Positions 10,741 to 19,749 of a stretch of 19,749 nucleotides of DNA are shown one piece after another. This DNA is from Rostrohypoxylon terebratum. Taxonomy: Eukaryota > Ascomycota > Sordariomycetes > Xylariales > Hypoxylaceae. The first letter of the stretch is position 1; each line of letters begins with the position of its first letter. The DNA lies in the NCBI GenBank assembly GCA_022497145.1, contig MU386078.1, positions 1-19,749 of the forward strand. Reading direction: 5' to 3'. The notes beneath the pieces were generated by a model. That model saw nothing but the letters and a program-made list of their open reading frames with translations. It had not been told where the DNA came from and searched no databases. The translations under genes and the position numbers were made by a program.

Positions 10741-10811
10741 ATGTCCTCATGTCTCTAGAGCCAGAAACTGAACTCCCAATACATTATACCGTCTCTGACA
10801 CTGCTGACTGA
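10741..10811 (+). promoter_or_regulatory. Pair of overlapping uORFs (5 and 20 codons)
   Basis: ATG at 10741 opens a five-codon frame ending in TAG (10756-10758). A second ATG at 10749, in another frame, opens a 20-codon frame ending in TGA (10809-10811). No further ATG was seen from there to the main start at 11038. If the leader begins upstream of 10741, these could lower or regulate translation of the main protein by reinitiation or leaky scanning. Confidence 0.4.
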
Positions 10812-11037
10812 CCACGCCGCCGTGGACTATTATCCCCCAAGGATCATCATCAACAATACTGTTCGTAACCATAGACATTTGTGTGAAACACCTTCGACCG
10901 AAATCATATTGGCTCAAGCCAACGCGCCGCCCGGATCGCATTCTACCAGCAGTCCCCGGAGGCACCGGCCTAAACCCCGAGTTATCCAACCCAACCCACC
11001 GCGCATTAGCCGCACTACTACGTTAGAATCAGACACG

Positions 11038-12081
11038 ATGTGCCACAAGAACATCTTCACCTACGTTTACTCTGACGGACACAAGGGAGAGCACATCAAG
11101 CATGACCTATGCGACAATTCGCGACATGGCGTACCGTGCAAGTTTACGAAGACCTTCGAACACCCGCCTCAGAAGGTCCGTGCTGGTCAATTGAGCCCTC
11201 CAGCTTTGACCTACGGACAATTCCCGCCGACACCGCCCCTCTCTTCCCACTCTGCATCAGCTTCTGACTCGGAGCACTCTACCAAGGAGAGATCGAGTGT
11301 CTACATCAATGGCGAGAGAGTCAGCGACATCAATAGGCGCCAGTCGCGACGCGACAAGAACGACCGTGAGCGCGACACCACTGTCTACATCGAAGGCTCG
11401 TCGCAATCACGTACCCCGCCTCGCCGGTACAGCATCTCGCGCAGCAGCCCCTCCACTAGCCCGCGCGAAGAGGGAACTTACATGCGCGAATCCCGCCGGC
11501 GCGAACGAACCCCGGAGTCGCGCGATCGCTCTACATCATCGCACTACCGAGGACCGACCATCGAAGTCAAGATAGTCAATGAGAAACGCGAACGCGACCA
11601 TAGCACCCACAGCACCCACCGTCGACATGGATCTTCTACTAAATCCAGCTCCCAGTCTGGTGACGACGAGGAGCGTCGCCGACGCCGCCGAGACAGCCAC
11701 GTCCGATTTCAGGATGATGAGAAGACCGACGAGGAGAGGCAGAAGAGAATTCAATCTGAGATCGAGCGCCAGAATGCGACCATCGCCAACCGTCCCGCTG
11801 TCCCGTCTTCCCAGGCGCCATCCAATGCGCGATACCGCAGAGGCTCGGTCGTGGTCGACCGATCTGAGACCGCCCTCATTACGCCTATGGAGACGCTTCA
11901 ACTTGAGCGCGAAAGACAACGACGGGAGAGGCGAAAACAGGAAAAGCAAGCGCGTGAAGAGGAAGAAGCGCAACGACAGAGATTGAAGAATCGACTTGCA
12001 CCAACCCGTCCCATTACCACCACTCAAAGCCAAACTCGTCCGCGTCCGATTCTCTACGAGGAAACATACTACGGTGATTGA
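11038..12081 (+). CDS. Uncharacterised Arg/Ser-rich protein with Cys/His-rich N-terminus and C-terminal coiled coil
   Basis: 347 aa, single exon. The ATG at 11038 is the first in its frame (the open frame reaches back to 10822 without an ATG) and has A at -3. The N-terminus is Cys/His-rich: C2, H15, H19, H22, C25, H30, C34, in a context like MCHKNIFTYVYSDGHKGEH. I recall similar short MC...GH...C starts in unstudied fungal proteins, and the spacing could bind zinc, but this is inferred. Residues about 50-280 are low complexity and probably disordered, rich in Arg, Ser, Asp and Glu, with two VYI(N/E)G stretches, RS dipeptides and a run of six Arg. Residues about 284-320 (METLQLERERQRRERRKQ onward) are highly charged and likely helical or coiled coil. 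The C-terminus is RPRPILYEETYYGD. No catalytic motif is visible and the function is unknown. Coding confidence rests on length, codon pattern and the absence of an equal competing frame; opposite-strand frames here are shadows. Confidence 0.85.
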   Translation: MCHKNIFTYVYSDGHKGEHIKHDLCDNSRHGVPCKFTKTFEHPPQKVRAGQLSPPALTYGQFPPTPPLSSHSASASDSEHSTKERSSVYINGERVSDINRRQSRRDKNDRERDTTVYIEGSSQSRTPPRRYSISRSSPSTSPREEGTYMRESRRRERTPESRDRSTSSHYRGPTIEVKIVNEKRERDHSTHSTHRRHGSSTKSSSQSGDDEERRRRRRDSHVRFQDDEKTDEERQKRIQSEIERQNATIANRPAVPSSQAPSNARYRRGSVVVDRSETALITPMETLQLERERQRRERRKQEKQAREEEEAQRQRLKNRLAPTRPITTTQSQTRPRPILYEETYYGD

Positions 12082-12715
12082 TTACGAGCAAGCAAACATG
12101 AAACTATCAAACACTAAAAAAAATGGCTTAAAATTTGCATGTAAAGGATATGACAATGGCGTTGGATCAATGATACCTGGGCACTATGATTACTACATGG
12201 TTTGATGTGTTTTTTTTCTTTTATATAGACGGATGGCATGACTATTTTCATGTATTATTGATAAGCCTGTATGTATTGATATCACTCGTACCGAACCAGC
12301 ACACGTCTTGGTCTGAGGGATTTTGGAGGATCACGAATGCGCAATATCAAGAAAATATTGGAAAGAGAAAAATTTTTGGTCTTATCACGTTTCCCGGTCA
12401 ATAGTCGTTTTAATACCCCAGTCGGAAAACGATGTCCTTTTTTTTTCAAAGCATGTAGCCTCTTGTAGATAGAAACGATACCATTAGACACATTACATTC
12501 AAATACACAATAGATCTTAGTTGTAGTTTAGTTGATCCATGGAAATGACCCAATAGATTATCAGCAATGCATAATTATCTCTATTCACCTAGTCGACATG
12601 AAAGCATTGTTGTCGATTCCTGTGCGACAAACAAATGGATGGTATTTGCCAATGAGTGACTCACTGCGCCCCTAGTCAGGTACACACACCATGTACCTAA
12701 GTACTACTAGACACT
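12082..12715. other. 3' flank of the Arg/Ser-rich gene, no gene seen
   Basis: AT-rich DNA with A8 just after the stop codon (about 12115-12123) and several T/A tracts, fitting a 3' untranslated region and terminator. A canonical AATAAA was not identified close to the stop. Short frames here have no family features. Confidence 0.5.
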
Positions 12716-12837
12716 TCCAAGGAAGGGAAAAAAAATCAATTAAAAAAAGACGAGGGAAAAAAAGAAAAAAAGAAAAAGACAAAGACAATGGCCCCGCCAA
12801 AACGCGGTCAAATCGCGGGGCACGTCCCCCCCCCCCC
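12716..12837. other. Purine tract, GC-rich stem and C12 run
   Basis: A purine-rich, A-rich tract (about 12719-12788) is followed by an inverted repeat GCCCCGC (12791-12797) / GCGGGGC (12815-12821) with a 17-nt spacer, then 12 consecutive C (12826-12837). A 98-codon frame starts at an ATG (12788) inside this element, but its product is Pro/Leu/Ser-rich, follows the pyrimidine tract and resembles nothing known. I do not call it a gene. Confidence 0.65.
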
Positions 12838-13170
12838 TATTCCCCTATCCAGACTTAATCCCAGTCCTCTTTCAACCCAACTCCAATTATATTTATTACT
12901 CACACACCGATTGATGCCTGATTGGCCCCTCCTTGTCTTCCCTTCATATGTTTTCCTATTTCTTCCCCCATCTCGACCATCCGAACCATTCAGAGTCAGT
13001 CTAGGACTCTCACTCTCGTCCAAGTCAATCTGTTACTTGTCACTTTCTCTAACATCACTCTACATACAGACCCAAGTTTGCTAGGTTGTGAGGATAGTAG
13101 CATAGTATTCAACGATCGGTACCCGTCCGTCCCGTAGATCTCTCACCTTTCTCACCCTTCTCACCCTTTG
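12838..13170 (+). promoter_or_regulatory. CT-rich tract resembling a fungal promoter or 5' leader
   Basis: The plus strand is strongly C/T-rich from about 12838 to 13075, as is common just before fungal transcription starts. It ends with three near-copies of a TCTCACC(C)TT unit at 13141-13169. No convincing reading frame follows within 500 bases, so it may belong to a lost gene, a non-coding transcript, or nothing. Confidence 0.3.
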
Positions 13171-15549
13171 ACCAGGTTCGGGGTACATGTTTATCTAGTA
13201 ATATTATTAATAAACATCGTTTACACTTTCTGCCTTTATTCATCTCCGTGGTCTCCGTGCCAGCGCACTTCCAACCAATTTGTCACTCAATTTGAAATTC
13301 TCCCGTCCCTTACTATGTGTAAAAATGTAATACGCGTCCCTGTCGTCCATTGGCCCGTCCCTCGCTTCCCTACATTGGACTACATTAGGCAGATCTAGGA
13401 CTCATGCAGACGGGAGACCCATTTCCCATCGTGGGAAACTAGTAGTAATTAAATCTTGTTTCGTACTACAAGACTCATACTTCGTGCATGAGAAGCGTGG
13501 GGCTTTACCTGTCTCTATCACGTTTGAGTGGATACTCATGAACCGATCGTGCGCGAGCTGCCCTACCCGGTCAAGTGGCTACAGGCAGACGGATACCATA
13601 GGCAGCCTGGGAAGCCTAGGAAGGCAGACAGAACACATGATAATCACTGTGTCGCATTCCGCTCGTCGATCCGGTCGCTCTGGTTGGTCTTCTTCCTCCC
13701 CAGGCCTAGACCAGTTTTTGCTATTGTAGGACTTAGACTGCGTTCATCAATATCGTCAACGCTCTGGACGCCCAGTGGCGAAACGACCAGTAGTAGAATC
13801 TTCTCCCAATCTTTCCGTCGGAAAGGCTACCTATCAAGTATCTGGATAACCGTCACATCTCGGATCAGAGGACCCTTCTTGCACTTGATGTAGGTACCTA
13901 CCTACGTTCTAGGCAAACATTTCGGTTCCATCTATTCAGTCGTTTGTACTATTAAGTACCTACCTAGGCAGTCGCCCGTCCTGTCAGTTTTTACACTTGT
14001 ACTATCATGATGGCCTGCGGCATTCCAGCCGGTTGGCTGCATGTCTCACCCCATCAGCTCAACAACCTTAGGAATTCGATAAGCATGATGCCACGGAGAT
14101 TATCGATATCATGATTGCCGTCCACCCTCACCTACGACGGAATACGCTACCGTCCAACCCACGCCGTAGAAGATGGAGGACTCAACAGGTCCCGTGGCTT
14201 GATAATTCCACCCACACATTCTCGCAGGCCTTCTTCGTGTGGAGGTCATACTCGGCATAGTAGCGAATCGACCGCCCATCCTGCCGGTCTCGGCTCGGCA
14301 TCCGGGCTGTGACGCATGGCTACATGCAGCACACCTAGGGTATACAACCCTTGCGCTCCCGCCCACAGACCTAGGAGCTAGGTATTTTCTACAGCATACA
14401 CACATTTTGCGGGCAGAGGCAGCGGAAAATCTGGACCGTGCGATCAGGCGAGCACCCGATCCTCATGCGGGGATGTGTGGAGACGCTAGACAGGAGCTTT
14501 TTTTCGCGAGCTTTTGCCTCTCTCTCACAGCTAGCATAATAACTTAATAAGAGAGTGCAGTTGTGTGGCTGCCTCTAAGACATGCAGACCCGGCCGAGTC
14601 ACGCCGAGCCTCTGCACCCATGTTACATACCACACCGAAGATCTGTCAATCTGCCGGTCTGCTCGACGCTATTGGCCATCGCTGGTGAGAAGGTGGAATG
14701 GCGTAGAATGGAGCAGGTGAAATGCGTTGAATGGTGTCACGCCATACGAACGTTCGATCAGGCAGCCTGGGGTACCTAGCTCGTCGGCTGTTGAAGTTGA
14801 CGGCGAGGAAAGTTGTTTCGCACGATGTCATCGAACATATTCTTGGTTTCCTTGAAACAGCGCTGGGGTAGAAGAGGCCGATCTTATTGGCTCTTTGACA
14901 TTCTAGTAAGTTCATGACTATCGAAAAATTCTGTTGATCTTGTGGTCGAAATATTTCCACGAGAGTCTGAGAGTCATTCAAGGTATCTACAAAGACATAC
15001 ATGCGTAGATATTAGCTCATGGAGATAATTCTAGGTATTTTCTAACAAGACACCTTCGTAGGACTTTTTCTGAGCAAACACGCCCTCTACATAGCAGATA
15101 CTGAAATTTGCAAAACCGGTATAGACGTCTATAGCTTTAAGTGGAGAAGACACTTCCCCAATCTGCATGTAGTTGGTTCTCTAGTGTATAGACGCCGAGT
15201 AACATCCAAGATTACACCGAAGCTTACCAACATATTCCAGGTGCAGCATCATGACCTTATCTAGCTGCACACACAACTTCAACATATGTATCAGAAGACA
15301 TGGGTTTATTTTCATCTTCGTTCGGTAACCAATCATCCCTTGTTTCTCCCGTTCTGCCCCTCGGCGCCAAGCGCAAAACGTGAAATCGGCAAGAGATGTC
15401 AGAACGATATTAAGTCCTTTTCAGCTACTCTAGGATGATTAACACAAGGATGGGAATACCAGAATATTCGCTAGCTCGAGGATTCGATTCGGAAGTTAGT
15501 TACTCCCTTCCTTGAATCTAGCTCCATGTCTTTAGATGACATCGACTAG
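13171..15549. other. Intergenic DNA without a supportable gene
   Basis: Frames up to 121 codons occur (13528-13893 plus, 14239-14547 plus, 14646-15002 minus), but none shows recognisable domains or clear splice structure. About 14110-14480 is more GC-rich than its flanks. Palindromic GTAGGTACCTAC (13890-13901) and TACCTACCTAGG (13957-13968) continue the window's motif family. A 27-codon frame at 15300-15383 (MGLFSSSFGNQ...) starts well but has no supported continuation. Confidence 0.45.
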
Positions 15550-16268
15550 AATGCACTACCTGCCACTACCTTTAGAGGGTTAGCAAAGGTTCTTTTCTCT
15601 AGGAAACAGGGCTCTGCAAATTTTTACGACACTCGCGCTCGCTATATTCACAGTTTTATATCAGATCCCTTGTCGCGCTCTAGAGGTGTATGCCGGGGTT
15701 GGCTTTGCGGTATGAAACCATAACCTACGATCAATACCTACCTAGTAGATAGCTGACTAAACCACCAGGCGTTGTCGTATACCGAATATCAAGGATGGCG
15801 TCTTGCAGGCTGTGTTCACAGCTGGATTAATAGGTACCCCTAGGTTGGAGGGGAGCCTGATGAGTTTGGCGATACCAAATATCCGAGTCTAACAGGGACG
15901 GGCATTTCCCTTGAAAATACACAAGGACATCTAAGGACAATCGGAGGGCCCATGTAGGCGCTCTATCCGGGTAGGAAGAGCTACAATTGTATCGGATTAA
16001 CCATTGCGACTATGGACGTCCGTACTCACCTGAAGTCCGGAGGCAAGATTATGCTCGGTGATATCCCTCGGAATAAGCCACACCTAGGGACGGAACTTTA
16101 TACCGCTACATCGACACGCTCTTAACCACTAGAACGGAATATCATTCAAGATACCGGAGAAAGTATCCCGCTACCTGTAGCAGACATTTGCCAATTGATA
16201 ATTACACATCGCGCTACTTTATCGTGGGACGGAATAAGCTTACCTTGGTCGCCGATATGGCTAAAGTA
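15550..16268 (+). pseudogene. Possible decayed coding sequence, unknown product
   Basis: One plus-strand frame can be read from 15550 to 16268 with six in-frame stops and long open pieces between them. The longest includes SLTGTGISLENTQGHLRTI, then after one stop IGLTIATMDVRTHLKSGG and KIMLGDIPRNKPHLG, ending at TAA. The LKSGGKIMLGDI stretch vaguely recalls the LKPGG-type motif of class I methyltransferases, but I cannot identify a family with confidence. Another open piece in a different frame (16587-16796) includes IDMAHPSGINLEEDHG and ARELRLFVPDEM. The number of stops is not far below chance, so this is a hypothesis of gene decay, not a firm call. Confidence 0.2.
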
Positions 16269-16334
16269 AGGACGAAGGATTTCAGCTTTGTCTGACTGTG
16301 GGGAAGGTTCTCTTGGGAGGGGATCTGAAGCCAT
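16170..16334 (-). pseudogene. Possible gene-start relic on the minus strand
   Basis: From an ATG at 16334 the frame reads MASDPLPREPSPQ then DKAEILRPYFSHIGDQ, followed by a good donor (GTAAGC at 16243). An acceptor after 16175 or 16171 would give a 69- or 73-nt intron; the second continues AGYFLRYLE before a TGA. The look is that of a small NTF2/SnoaL-like N-terminus, but this is a weak impression and no intact downstream exon is seen. Confidence 0.2.
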
Positions 16335-16796
16335 CGGGACGCCATGATTACTTCCTGCCTGCCTACACTTGAAGAGAACGATTTCTCAGTGCCATCCACC
16401 GGTAGGGCGGCCTTGAGCATCATGCTGGTCGAGAGCTTTGCCTGACAGGTTCAACGGATTACGGACCTTTTTGGGCATACTCCGCTATCCTATATCAATT
16501 CGAAAACTCGGATCACTCGGGGCTCAACAGTTTCTATTGAAGAGGCCATTATATGAAGCCATTGCGTGTGAAACCGGACATCGTAGGGTAGCCTCTGCGA
16601 TAATTCCACGAGTGGTGTATATCTAGCTAACAAGTATCTTCATGAAGGCCGATACAAGAGACCTACTTCAGGTACTAAGAAAAGATTGATCGACATGGCA
16701 CATCCCAGTGGAATCAATCTAGAAGAAGACCATGGCATACTAGCTAGAGAGTTGCGTTTATTTGTGCCGGACGAGATGGTTTTTTTCTCCGGTAGG

Positions 16797-17323
16797 TAGG
16801 TTGGGAGTTATTAGAAGCTGATCCTTCAAAAGCCCCCAATCCTGCGAAGGATGAGAGCCCAAACTCAATAAAAATGGCGTCTTAGGGCTCAGTTGTCTCA
16901 TGCTAAAGAACCCTTCAACAATGCGAGGTGTAAATCGCAGTATTATTGGGTGTTTATTGAGAGATACCGTGCGACGCATTCCAACTCGCTATTCACACTA
17001 GTGTCGGAGTATTTGACATGGCGACCAAGGGAAGCCATACTGGCTCTAGCCAGGGCAAGGGAAGGGACCGAACCTATGGGTCAAGGTAAGCCACAGAACT
17101 AACATTAGACCATCCTGCGCGTTTCAACGTTTAAGGGACGAATCTTAGAAGCCGATCATGAAGGATGATCTTTGGTGTGAGCTGCAATAGCCTAGCCAAA
17201 TAGGTACAAATAAGCTATGCCACTTATTAGCTTCAATTGCAGATAGGATAGGATTTACGTATTACTCGGCGCACCATCTTATGGAAAACTCGGTGACAAA
17301 TAATACCAGTTTTCCTCAATTAA
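16797..17323. other. Intergenic DNA, no gene seen
   Basis: Short frames only (e.g. 16893-17102). A donor-like GTAAGC at 17085 and an acceptor-like CTTAG near 17147 flank a 63-nt segment, but every frame through that splice stops almost at once, so no gene is called. Confidence 0.45.
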
Positions 17324-17467
17324 AGGCAGAAGTATGAGCTAACTCTAGCAAATTGTAGGTATCTTCTCCTAGGTGCGGATATTGACGCAGCTCGCCAATT
17401 TACAAGAGAAGGAGATTACAGCGAAGACGACTCTGACGCCTCTAACGACTCTGACATCAATACCTAA
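17324..17467 (+). pseudogene. Open 3'-terminal fragment with acidic Ser/Asp tail
   Basis: An open stretch without a start codon reads YELTLANCRYLLLGADID, then AARQFTREGDYSEDDSDA and SNDSDINT, ending in TAA at 17465-17467. The acidic tail comes from a direct repeat ACGACTCTGAC (17427-17437 and 17445-17455). It could be the last exon of a lost gene; LLLGADIDA recalls ankyrin repeats, but one unit is not enough to say so. It ends 16 bases from the convergent stop codon of the MDR gene. Confidence 0.25.
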
Positions 17468-17483
17468 TAAATAAAGTCTATTT

Positions 17484-18714
17484 TTATTCCTCAGAGACCC
17501 TCCAGATAAGCTTCTCTCCGCTCACCCCTTTCCGAATTAAATCCAATGCTTTGGTGGCTCTCTCTAGCAGATTGCGTCCCTCAACCACGCGAAAGCGATT
17601 CGGTGTTACATGGCACTGTGCAAGTAAGGTGGGCATGATCTCTGACTGCAACTTCTCTTTGAAGAGATCATTCTATTTCCTAGTTAGTCTATGCCAATTG
17701 CAGCGATGCTCGAAGGGATCAATTGGGAGCGTACCTTCCAGTAGAAGTGAGTGCGGACTCCACGTACGTTCACGCCCTCGGCCCACTGGGCACTGGTGCT
17801 TGCGTCCATCGAGTACTCAGGCGCTTTTTCCTCTGTCGCATGTTTCACGATAACAGGCAACATGACTGCGACAGTTGTACCGCTCTGCGCAATCTTTGAG
17901 ATTGCGTCGATTGTGCCGACCTGAGAGCCGATGCAATCCACGATGAGCGGGAATGCAGGAACACTTTCTCGTTGGTATGTCTTCAATAAGTCATCAACCA
18001 CCGTTGGGCTTCTATAATCGAATACTTCCTCGGCCCCCTTCGATTTCAAGTATTCATGATGTTGCGGTGATGCCGTCGCGATGATGTGACGATATCCATA
18101 GAACTTTAGGACTGTTATCGTGAGTTGTCCTACCGAAGACGCGGCGCCCCAGATCAGAATATTGTCCTCGGCTCTAGGTGGTACATAACCTTCAGGCTTC
18201 GGCCACGGGGTAGGTAGGCCTAGATCGGCGGAGATTGTGTTGAAAGCAGTGATGAAGTTCTCAGGAAGAGTAACTACTTGTTCAAATGAGAAGCCTTCAG
18301 GAACCTGTCGATGCATTAGCCGTCGTGCAATTATGGCATCGTGACCCCTTTTCCTCGAAGCCGTCCAATGCCTACCTTGGCAAAAACCCATTCAGGGGCT
18401 GTCGCGTATTCCTGGTGAGCCTTCCACTTCGGCTGTTGGTGCGCATAGCCGAACACTCTGTCGCCGACTTTGAAATGCTTCACGTCGGGCCCGACTTCCA
18501 CGACAATGCCAGCTGAAGTTGACCCAGTTCTATAAGGAGGCTCGATTAGAAGGCCACCGTCTGCTTGGTGGAGATCAAGAGGGGTAGATGCCGTCCATTT
18601 TACGTTGACCAAAATTTCATCTTCTACTGGCGAAATAGTGGGGTATCGATGGATCTCATAGGGGGCTCGGGGCGCGACTATGACAAGTGCATCGTGCGTT
18701 CGACCTGCCATCAT
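17484..18714 (-). CDS. MDR-family oxidoreductase (zinc-type alcohol dehydrogenase/enoyl reductase-like), three exons
   Basis: Predicted exons are 18714-18376, 18304-17735 and 17672-17484, joining in frame to 365 aa. Introns are 71 nt (GTAGGC donor, GCTAAT branch site, GACAG acceptor) and 62 nt (GTACGC donor, ACTAAC branch site, AATAG acceptor). The N-terminal GroES-like domain shows ISPVEDEILVNVKWTAS, TPLDLHQADGG, then GIVVEVGPDVKHFKVGDRVFG. The nucleotide-binding Rossmann domain has ILIWGAASSVGQ near residues 162-173 and later VDCIGSQVG. The C-terminus is NLLERATKALDLIRKGVSG with a final WRVSEE, typical of the family. No structural-zinc Cys cluster is visible, so it resembles the quinone oxidoreductase/trans-enoyl reductase branch (ToxD-like), NAD(P)H-dependent and cytosolic. 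The natural substrate is unknown. A second ATG at 18711 is an alternative start. No cluster backbone enzyme (PKS or NRPS) is present in this window. The gene is intact. Confidence 0.93.
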
Positions 18715-18881
18715 GAATGTAATATAGGTACACCTTAGAACAACGGTGATAGAAAGGTAAAACCCGGGGTATTTTCCTGTGTATTATCGTTTGTATTCTG
18801 ATAGTAACTTTTTTCTTTTCCGGCGAGGGCTTCTTTTTATGTGTATGTGTATAGGATGATATGCTGACAAATTCATTGAAT

Positions 18882-18898
18882 TTGTAAGCTGCTTACAA
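18882..18898. promoter_or_regulatory. Perfect 17-bp palindrome in MDR promoter
   Basis: TTGTAAGC-T-GCTTACAA has 8-bp arms and a single-base centre, 168 bases upstream of the MDR start codon. A symmetrical site this long at this distance is a reasonable candidate for a dimeric regulator. The binding factor is unknown; the role is inferred. Confidence 0.45.
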
Positions 18899-19036
18899 TA
18901 GTAGAAGCGTGTTGGTAGGTTCTAGGGACGACAAAACTGAAATTGGTAAAGTCCATGCCATAGAAATTGAGAAATTAGGTAAAATGAAGTCATAACTATG
19001 AGGTTGTGCGCGATATGCTAGCAGATTCAAGCATAA

Positions 19037-19087
19037 GTTCAATTGAACGCATACACTCAACAAGTACCTAGGAGTAATAGTTGAGTG
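19037..19087. repeat. 12-bp palindrome next to 8-bp inverted repeat
   Basis: GTTCAATTGAAC (19037-19048) is a perfect palindrome. Six bases further on, CACTCAAC (19054-19061) and GTTGAGTG (19080-19087) form a stem with an 18-nt loop. Both lie about 320-370 bases upstream of the MDR start. Confidence 0.65.
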
Positions 19088-19749
19088 ACAGCTCTGCTGT
19101 CAATTCGCGACTTGTCATAGCATAGTTCAATGTATCCAAGAAGGGACAGTTATTCAGCAATAATCATATTTGGACTTTAGTCGGCGATGCTGCGGTGTCG
19201 CCTAGTCTACTTCCGTGTGAGATCGATGGTCAGGGTCACAAAGCCATCAATGTCATTGATCAAGGACCAAAGATTCCGTGGAATTGCGTTCAATCCTGTT
19301 AAGAGGTGATAAATTCTGGGGAATAAAGAGTCGATTGATACTTTGAAGTGACCTTGATAGCCCCCGACACACTTCCTAGTCTATTATGTCGACAGCATTA
19401 AAGTAGGCCGTGTCGCTATTATCCGTATCATCGCAGTTGAGAACTGAGTCTACCACTGCAGTATCGCCCATGCGTAGAACGCTCATACCTAGTCCCACAG
19501 TGATACATCCCAGTTCTTTAACATGATGGAACTGCCTAGGCATTGCCCAGTAGGTGTGGATGAATTAGACGGTATTTGTAGAAATTGCTCACTTTCTTGC
19601 CCCCTCTGAACTCGCACCCTTAAGCTGCGGATCCTCGATCCGCCTACCTCAGGGGCTAACCGCCATGACCCACTTTTGCAACACACCCCCATTTGCAACA
19701 CCTCCTTCAACAGCACCTTAAATCTTTAAAATTTAATAACTCAACCAAT

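Larger units (their letters stand above)
9661..10748. other. Upstream region of the 11038-12081 gene
   Basis: No protein-coding gene is supported here; frames at 10241-10435 and 10374-10811 have no recognisable features. It holds a run of about eight C (9839-9846), a stable hairpin (9961-10003), and from about 10550 a C/A/T-rich stretch of the kind that often precedes and forms fungal 5' leaders. The promoter and transcription start of the downstream gene probably lie in 10000-10700. Confidence 0.5.
18715..19749. other. Upstream region of the MDR gene, no gene seen
   Basis: No gene is supported to the right edge; the 75-codon minus frame at 19489-19716 has no family features. The region contains several perfect palindromes (separate entries), a 7-bp inverted repeat GCGGATC-CTC-GATCCGC (19627-19643) and a direct repeat TTTGCAACAC (19675-19684, 19692-19701). 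The MDR promoter should lie in the first few hundred bases. Confidence 0.5.

Noticed and set aside
10822..11037. 72-codon extension of the Arg/Ser-rich frame upstream of 11038
   Set aside because: It has no ATG, and the MCHK... start fits better as the true N-terminus.
11536..12033. 165-codon minus-strand frame and other frames over the Arg/Ser-rich gene
   Set aside because: The Arg/Ser codon composition of the plus gene leaves open frames on the other strand and in other frames; none has domain features.
12788..13084. 98-codon frame starting MAPPKRGQ
   Set aside because: It follows the pyrimidine-rich tract, giving a Pro/Leu/Ser-rich product without recognisable features; this is better explained by composition.
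13528..13893. 121-codon plus frame
   Set aside because: It has no ATG near its start (GTG only), no family similarity and no splice structure.
14109..14547. Overlapping frames on both strands in the GC-rich patch
   Set aside because: Open frames on both strands are expected where GC content rises; none has family features.
17085..17147. 63-nt intron-like segment (GTAAGC...CTTAG)
   Set aside because: Reading frames across the splice end almost immediately, or have no start upstream.

Overview
This window looks like nuclear DNA of a filamentous ascomycete (Pezizomycotina, probably a sordariomycete). The evidence is short introns (47-108 nt) with GT..AG ends and CTRAY-like branch sites, fungal-type protein families, and TAGGTAGGTA/CCTAGGTA motifs scattered through the intergenic DNA. 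The order is inferred from the general look, not from a marker gene.

The window is gene-poor. Five loci can be supported. (1) At the left edge, minus strand, is the N-terminal piece of a nucleoside-phosphorylase-like domain of the kind that heads fungal NLR-type proteins; its frame closes at 81, so it is probably broken. (2) At 884-3075, minus strand, is an intact seven-exon amidase-signature hydrolase (589 aa after splicing). (3) At 3582-4344, plus strand and divergent from the amidase, is a two-exon DUF4396 membrane protein gene with an apparent frameshift near 3937-3940. (4) At 11038-12081, plus strand, is an uncharacterised Arg/Ser-rich protein (347 aa) with a Cys/His-rich N-terminus and upstream short ORFs. 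(5) At 17484-18714, minus strand, is an intact three-exon MDR (zinc-type alcohol dehydrogenase/enoyl reductase-like) oxidoreductase (365 aa).

The rest, about 6 kb between 4345 and 10.6 kb and about 5.4 kb between 12.1 and 17.5 kb, has no convincing intact gene. It holds palindromic CCTAGGTA motifs, several perfect inverted repeats, a 43-nt hairpin at 9961-10003, a purine tract/GC stem/C12 run near 12.7-12.84 kb, and weak open stretches that may be decayed coding sequence (15.55-16.80 kb and 17.32-17.47 kb).

The amidase and the DUF4396 locus share a roughly 500-bp divergent promoter region that contains a perfect CCG-N8-CGG palindrome. The MDR gene has a perfect 17-bp palindrome about 170 bp upstream of its start. 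I see no rRNA, tRNA, CRISPR array or intact transposon. I find no coherent multi-gene system that I could call new. The best leads are the broken DUF4396 and NLR-type genes (recent pseudogenes or sequence errors) and the two promoter palindromes.
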